DNA of 53,171 bases from positions 1 to 53,171 of the IMG/VR virus record IMGVR_UViG_3300032308_000975. The stretch is one strand, 5' to 3'. This document shows, in pieces, positions 51,424-53,171 of the stretch; within the stretch, counting starts at the first letter, position 1; each line of letters starts with the position of its first letter. This DNA is from a virus. The notes under the pieces were generated by a model that saw only the letters and a program-made list of their open reading frames with translations, ran no database searches and had not been told where the DNA came from. The translations under genes were made by a program, and so were the position numbers.

Positions 51424-53171
51424 ATGCCATATATTGTTAATTTTACAGACAAAGAAAACAAGATACCTATCACGGTATATGACAATACCTCTAGTACAGA
51501 CACAAGTTTAACCTTTCCCGGACGTAATGTCACGGGTTACGGTCAGATTATTGCCGAAAATTTTCTATCATTGTTAGAAAATTTTGCTAAAGAAACACAA
51601 CCAGTTAATCCTGTTGAAGGACAATTATGGTATGATTCGGCGAATGCTGTTCTTCAAATTTGGGACGGTAACAGATGGAAGGCAGCCAGTAATATTCAAA
51701 AAAGTGGAGTTGAGCCACCTACAGCGACATCGCAAGCCGGTGAACTGTGGGTAGATACTAATAATCAGCAGTTATATGTTTATTCTGGTTCTAGGTGGAT
51801 TTTAGTTGGACCCACATTTTCTACAGGTTTAAGGAGTGGTCCTATCGTAGAATCTGTAGTTGATTCGGATAACGTAGAACAGGTTCTATTGACATTCTAT
51901 GTTGAAGATGTTCCTATCTTTATTATCAGTAAAGAAAACTTTACTCCCAAAACTAGTATTCCGGGATTTGTGGTAATTAGATCTGGATTAAACATCACAG
52001 ATCAGGACGTCGGTGTAGGATTTGAAACTAAGATTTGGGGTAAGGCTACTTCTGCCGAATCTCTAACAGTCAATGACGTTGAAGTTGCTGCTGGCAAATT
52101 TTTAAGATCAGACATAGTTAATATTGTTGAACAGGGATTTAATATTAGAAACAACACCGGTATGGCTATAGGTGTTGACGGAAACTTTATTCTAACTAAT
52201 TCCACAGTCGCAGCTAAAATTTATAATTCCACTCCGGGCGCCAGCGTAGACTTACAGACTAACAGAGGTGGAATTCCTGAAACTATTTTAAGAGTTATTG
52301 ATAACAAGGTAGGTATCAATGTAGCTGCTCCTGACGAAGCATTAGACGTAGACGGTAACATTAGATCAAATGGGGCGATCATCCTAACAGATACCACACC
52401 TACTACTAACTTTAATAATGGAACTTTTAGAACCGCCGGTGGTGTCGCTATAGGAAAAAATCTATTAGTCGGAGATGGTGTTACAATAACCGGTGTTTCT
52501 AATTTAGAAACTACCCAACCGTCTATTACAGACGAATATGATCTTGGAACGACTACCAAGAGATGGAATACAGTTAGAGCAAAAACAGTTATAGCTGAGA
52601 CTCTAGAAGGAGTATTATCTGGAAACATCACAGGTAATGCTTCGACTTCTACCAGTTTGAAATTTGCTACAACATTTCGAATGCAGGGCGACGTAGCTGC
52701 GCCTAATATTCAATTCGATGGTCAAGTAGGCGGACTCACTAAGACATTTCAGACTACATTAACATCTGGTATTATCAGTAGCAAGGATGAACCGTTTCCT
52801 AATATTTCTAGAAAATCAGACTCTGTTCTTGTTTTTAGATCAGGTACCGGACTTTTAAGAGAAACTAGAAACGTTTTTGTGGGAGATTTGGCTGTGCCTA
52901 TTGGTGCTATATTACCCTATGCAGGATCGGAAGCACCTTACGGTTATCTGTTCTGCGACGGTAGTGAAGTTGAAAAAGCCAAATACAGTGATTTATTTGA
53001 CGTATTGGGGACCAGGTATAATGGTCTTACTCCTTTATTAGGAGTCAATACATTTAGATTACCTGACTTAAGAGGTCGATTTGGTCTAGGTAAAGACAAT
53101 ATGGACAACGGACTAACTGTGCCTAACAACACTGGCGGATTCGTAGATGCCGGCGGAGGAAATATTGATAG
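51424..53171 (+). CDS. Tail fiber protein with phage tail collar domain, partial (3' end beyond right edge)
   Basis: The frame opens at ATG 51424 (MPYIVNFTDKENKIPITVYD) and stays open for 582 codons to the right edge. Two short repeats near residues 65-120 (VEGQLWYDSANAVLQIWDGN and AGELWVDTNNQQLYVYSGSR) are followed by beta-strand repeats, an ITDEYDLGTTTKRWNTVRAK module shared with the minus-strand fibers, and a tail collar domain (PIGAILPYAGSEAPYGYLFC, DGSEVEKAKYSDLFDVLGTR, FRLPDLRGRFGLGKDN). Collar domains occur in T4 gp12 and other fibers near the baseplate. The receptor-binding end lies outside the window. AT-rich spacing of two bases to the upstream gene shows co-transcription. Confidence 0.88.
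   Translation, partial: MPYIVNFTDKENKIPITVYDNTSSTDTSLTFPGRNVTGYGQIIAENFLSLLENFAKETQPVNPVEGQLWYDSANAVLQIWDGNRWKAASNIQKSGVEPPTATSQAGELWVDTNNQQLYVYSGSRWILVGPTFSTGLRSGPIVESVVDSDNVEQVLLTFYVEDVPIFIISKENFTPKTSIPGFVVIRSGLNITDQDVGVGFETKIWGKATSAESLTVNDVEVAAGKFLRSDIVNIVEQGFNIRNNTGMAIGVDGNFILTNSTVAAKIYNSTPGASVDLQTNRGGIPETILRVIDNKVGINVAAPDEALDVDGNIRSNGAIILTDTTPTTNFNNGTFRTAGGVAIGKNLLVGDGVTITGVSNLETTQPSITDEYDLGTTTKRWNTVRAKTVIAETLEGVLSGNITGNASTSTSLKFATTFRMQGDVAAPNIQFDGQVGGLTKTFQTTLTSGIISSKDEPFPNISRKSDSVLVFRSGTGLLRETRNVFVGDLAVPIGAILPYAGSEAPYGYLFCDGSEVEKAKYSDLFDVLGTRYNGLTPLLGVNTFRLPDLRGRFGLGKDNMDNGLTVPNNTGGFVDAGGGNID

Noticed and set aside
1-53171. CRISPR arrays, insertion sequences, integrase or attachment sites
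   Set aside because: No spaced direct repeats, transposase or integrase motifs, or terminal inverted repeats were seen; the repeats present are coding or RNA stems.

Overview
The window is part of the genome of a T4-like tailed phage (myovirus), distant from T4 itself and of the kind known from aquatic, mostly marine, habitats. Recognisable T4-type proteins are the portal (gp20), prohead protease (gp21), scaffold (gp22), major capsid protein (gp23), a gp67-like core protein, recombination nuclease subunits gp46/gp47, late sigma factor gp55, and baseplate proteins gp48, gp53, gp5, gp25, gp6 and a gp26-family protein. AT-rich TATAAATA-like late promoter motifs stand in front of many gene blocks. 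No tRNA gene, metabolic gene or integrase was seen, and the host cannot be told from this window.

Layout. 1-8784 (minus strand): virion adhesion genes, including fiber-like proteins built from shared modules, a collagen-like fiber and a complete subtilisin-like protease. 8873-15611 (minus): head genes in the order portal, small protein, DUF115/MptE-like protein, acidic core protein, protease, scaffold and major capsid protein, closed by a strong terminator at 9162-9185. 15625-18516 (minus): tape-measure-like protein carrying a GH19-type muramidase/chitinase domain. 18584-19668 (plus): gp26-family tail protein whose frame continues after a probable -1 programmed ribosomal frameshift, an arrangement like the tail-assembly chaperones of other tailed phages. 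19665-22734 (minus): three coupled genes for low-complexity proteins of unknown role. 22771-about 23200: a gene-free stretch rich in hairpins that looks like a structured non-coding RNA ending in a terminator. 23235-27573 (minus): GIY-YIG endonuclease, small basic protein, gp46, gp47 and gp55. 27650-53171 (plus): the baseplate operon gp48, gp53, a probable hub protein, gp5, gp25, gp6, then a giant 4656-residue protein in the gp7 position, a small structural protein and a collar-domain fiber that runs off the right edge.

How it fits together. gp55 would direct host polymerase to the late promoters that fire the head, tail and fiber blocks. gp46/gp47 process DNA ends for recombination-dependent replication. 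gp67-like/gp22/gp21/gp23/gp20 build and mature the prohead, and the tail genes build the baseplate, tube and fibers. Cell-wall cutting appears to have moved from the gp5 spike, which lacks a lysozyme domain here, to the tape measure protein. The most unusual items are the frameshift site at 19432-19441, the RNA candidate at 22771-23200, the giant propeller- and lectin-like baseplate protein, the virion-cluster subtilase, and the enlarged gp55. All calls come from reading the sequence; no database search or folding program was run.
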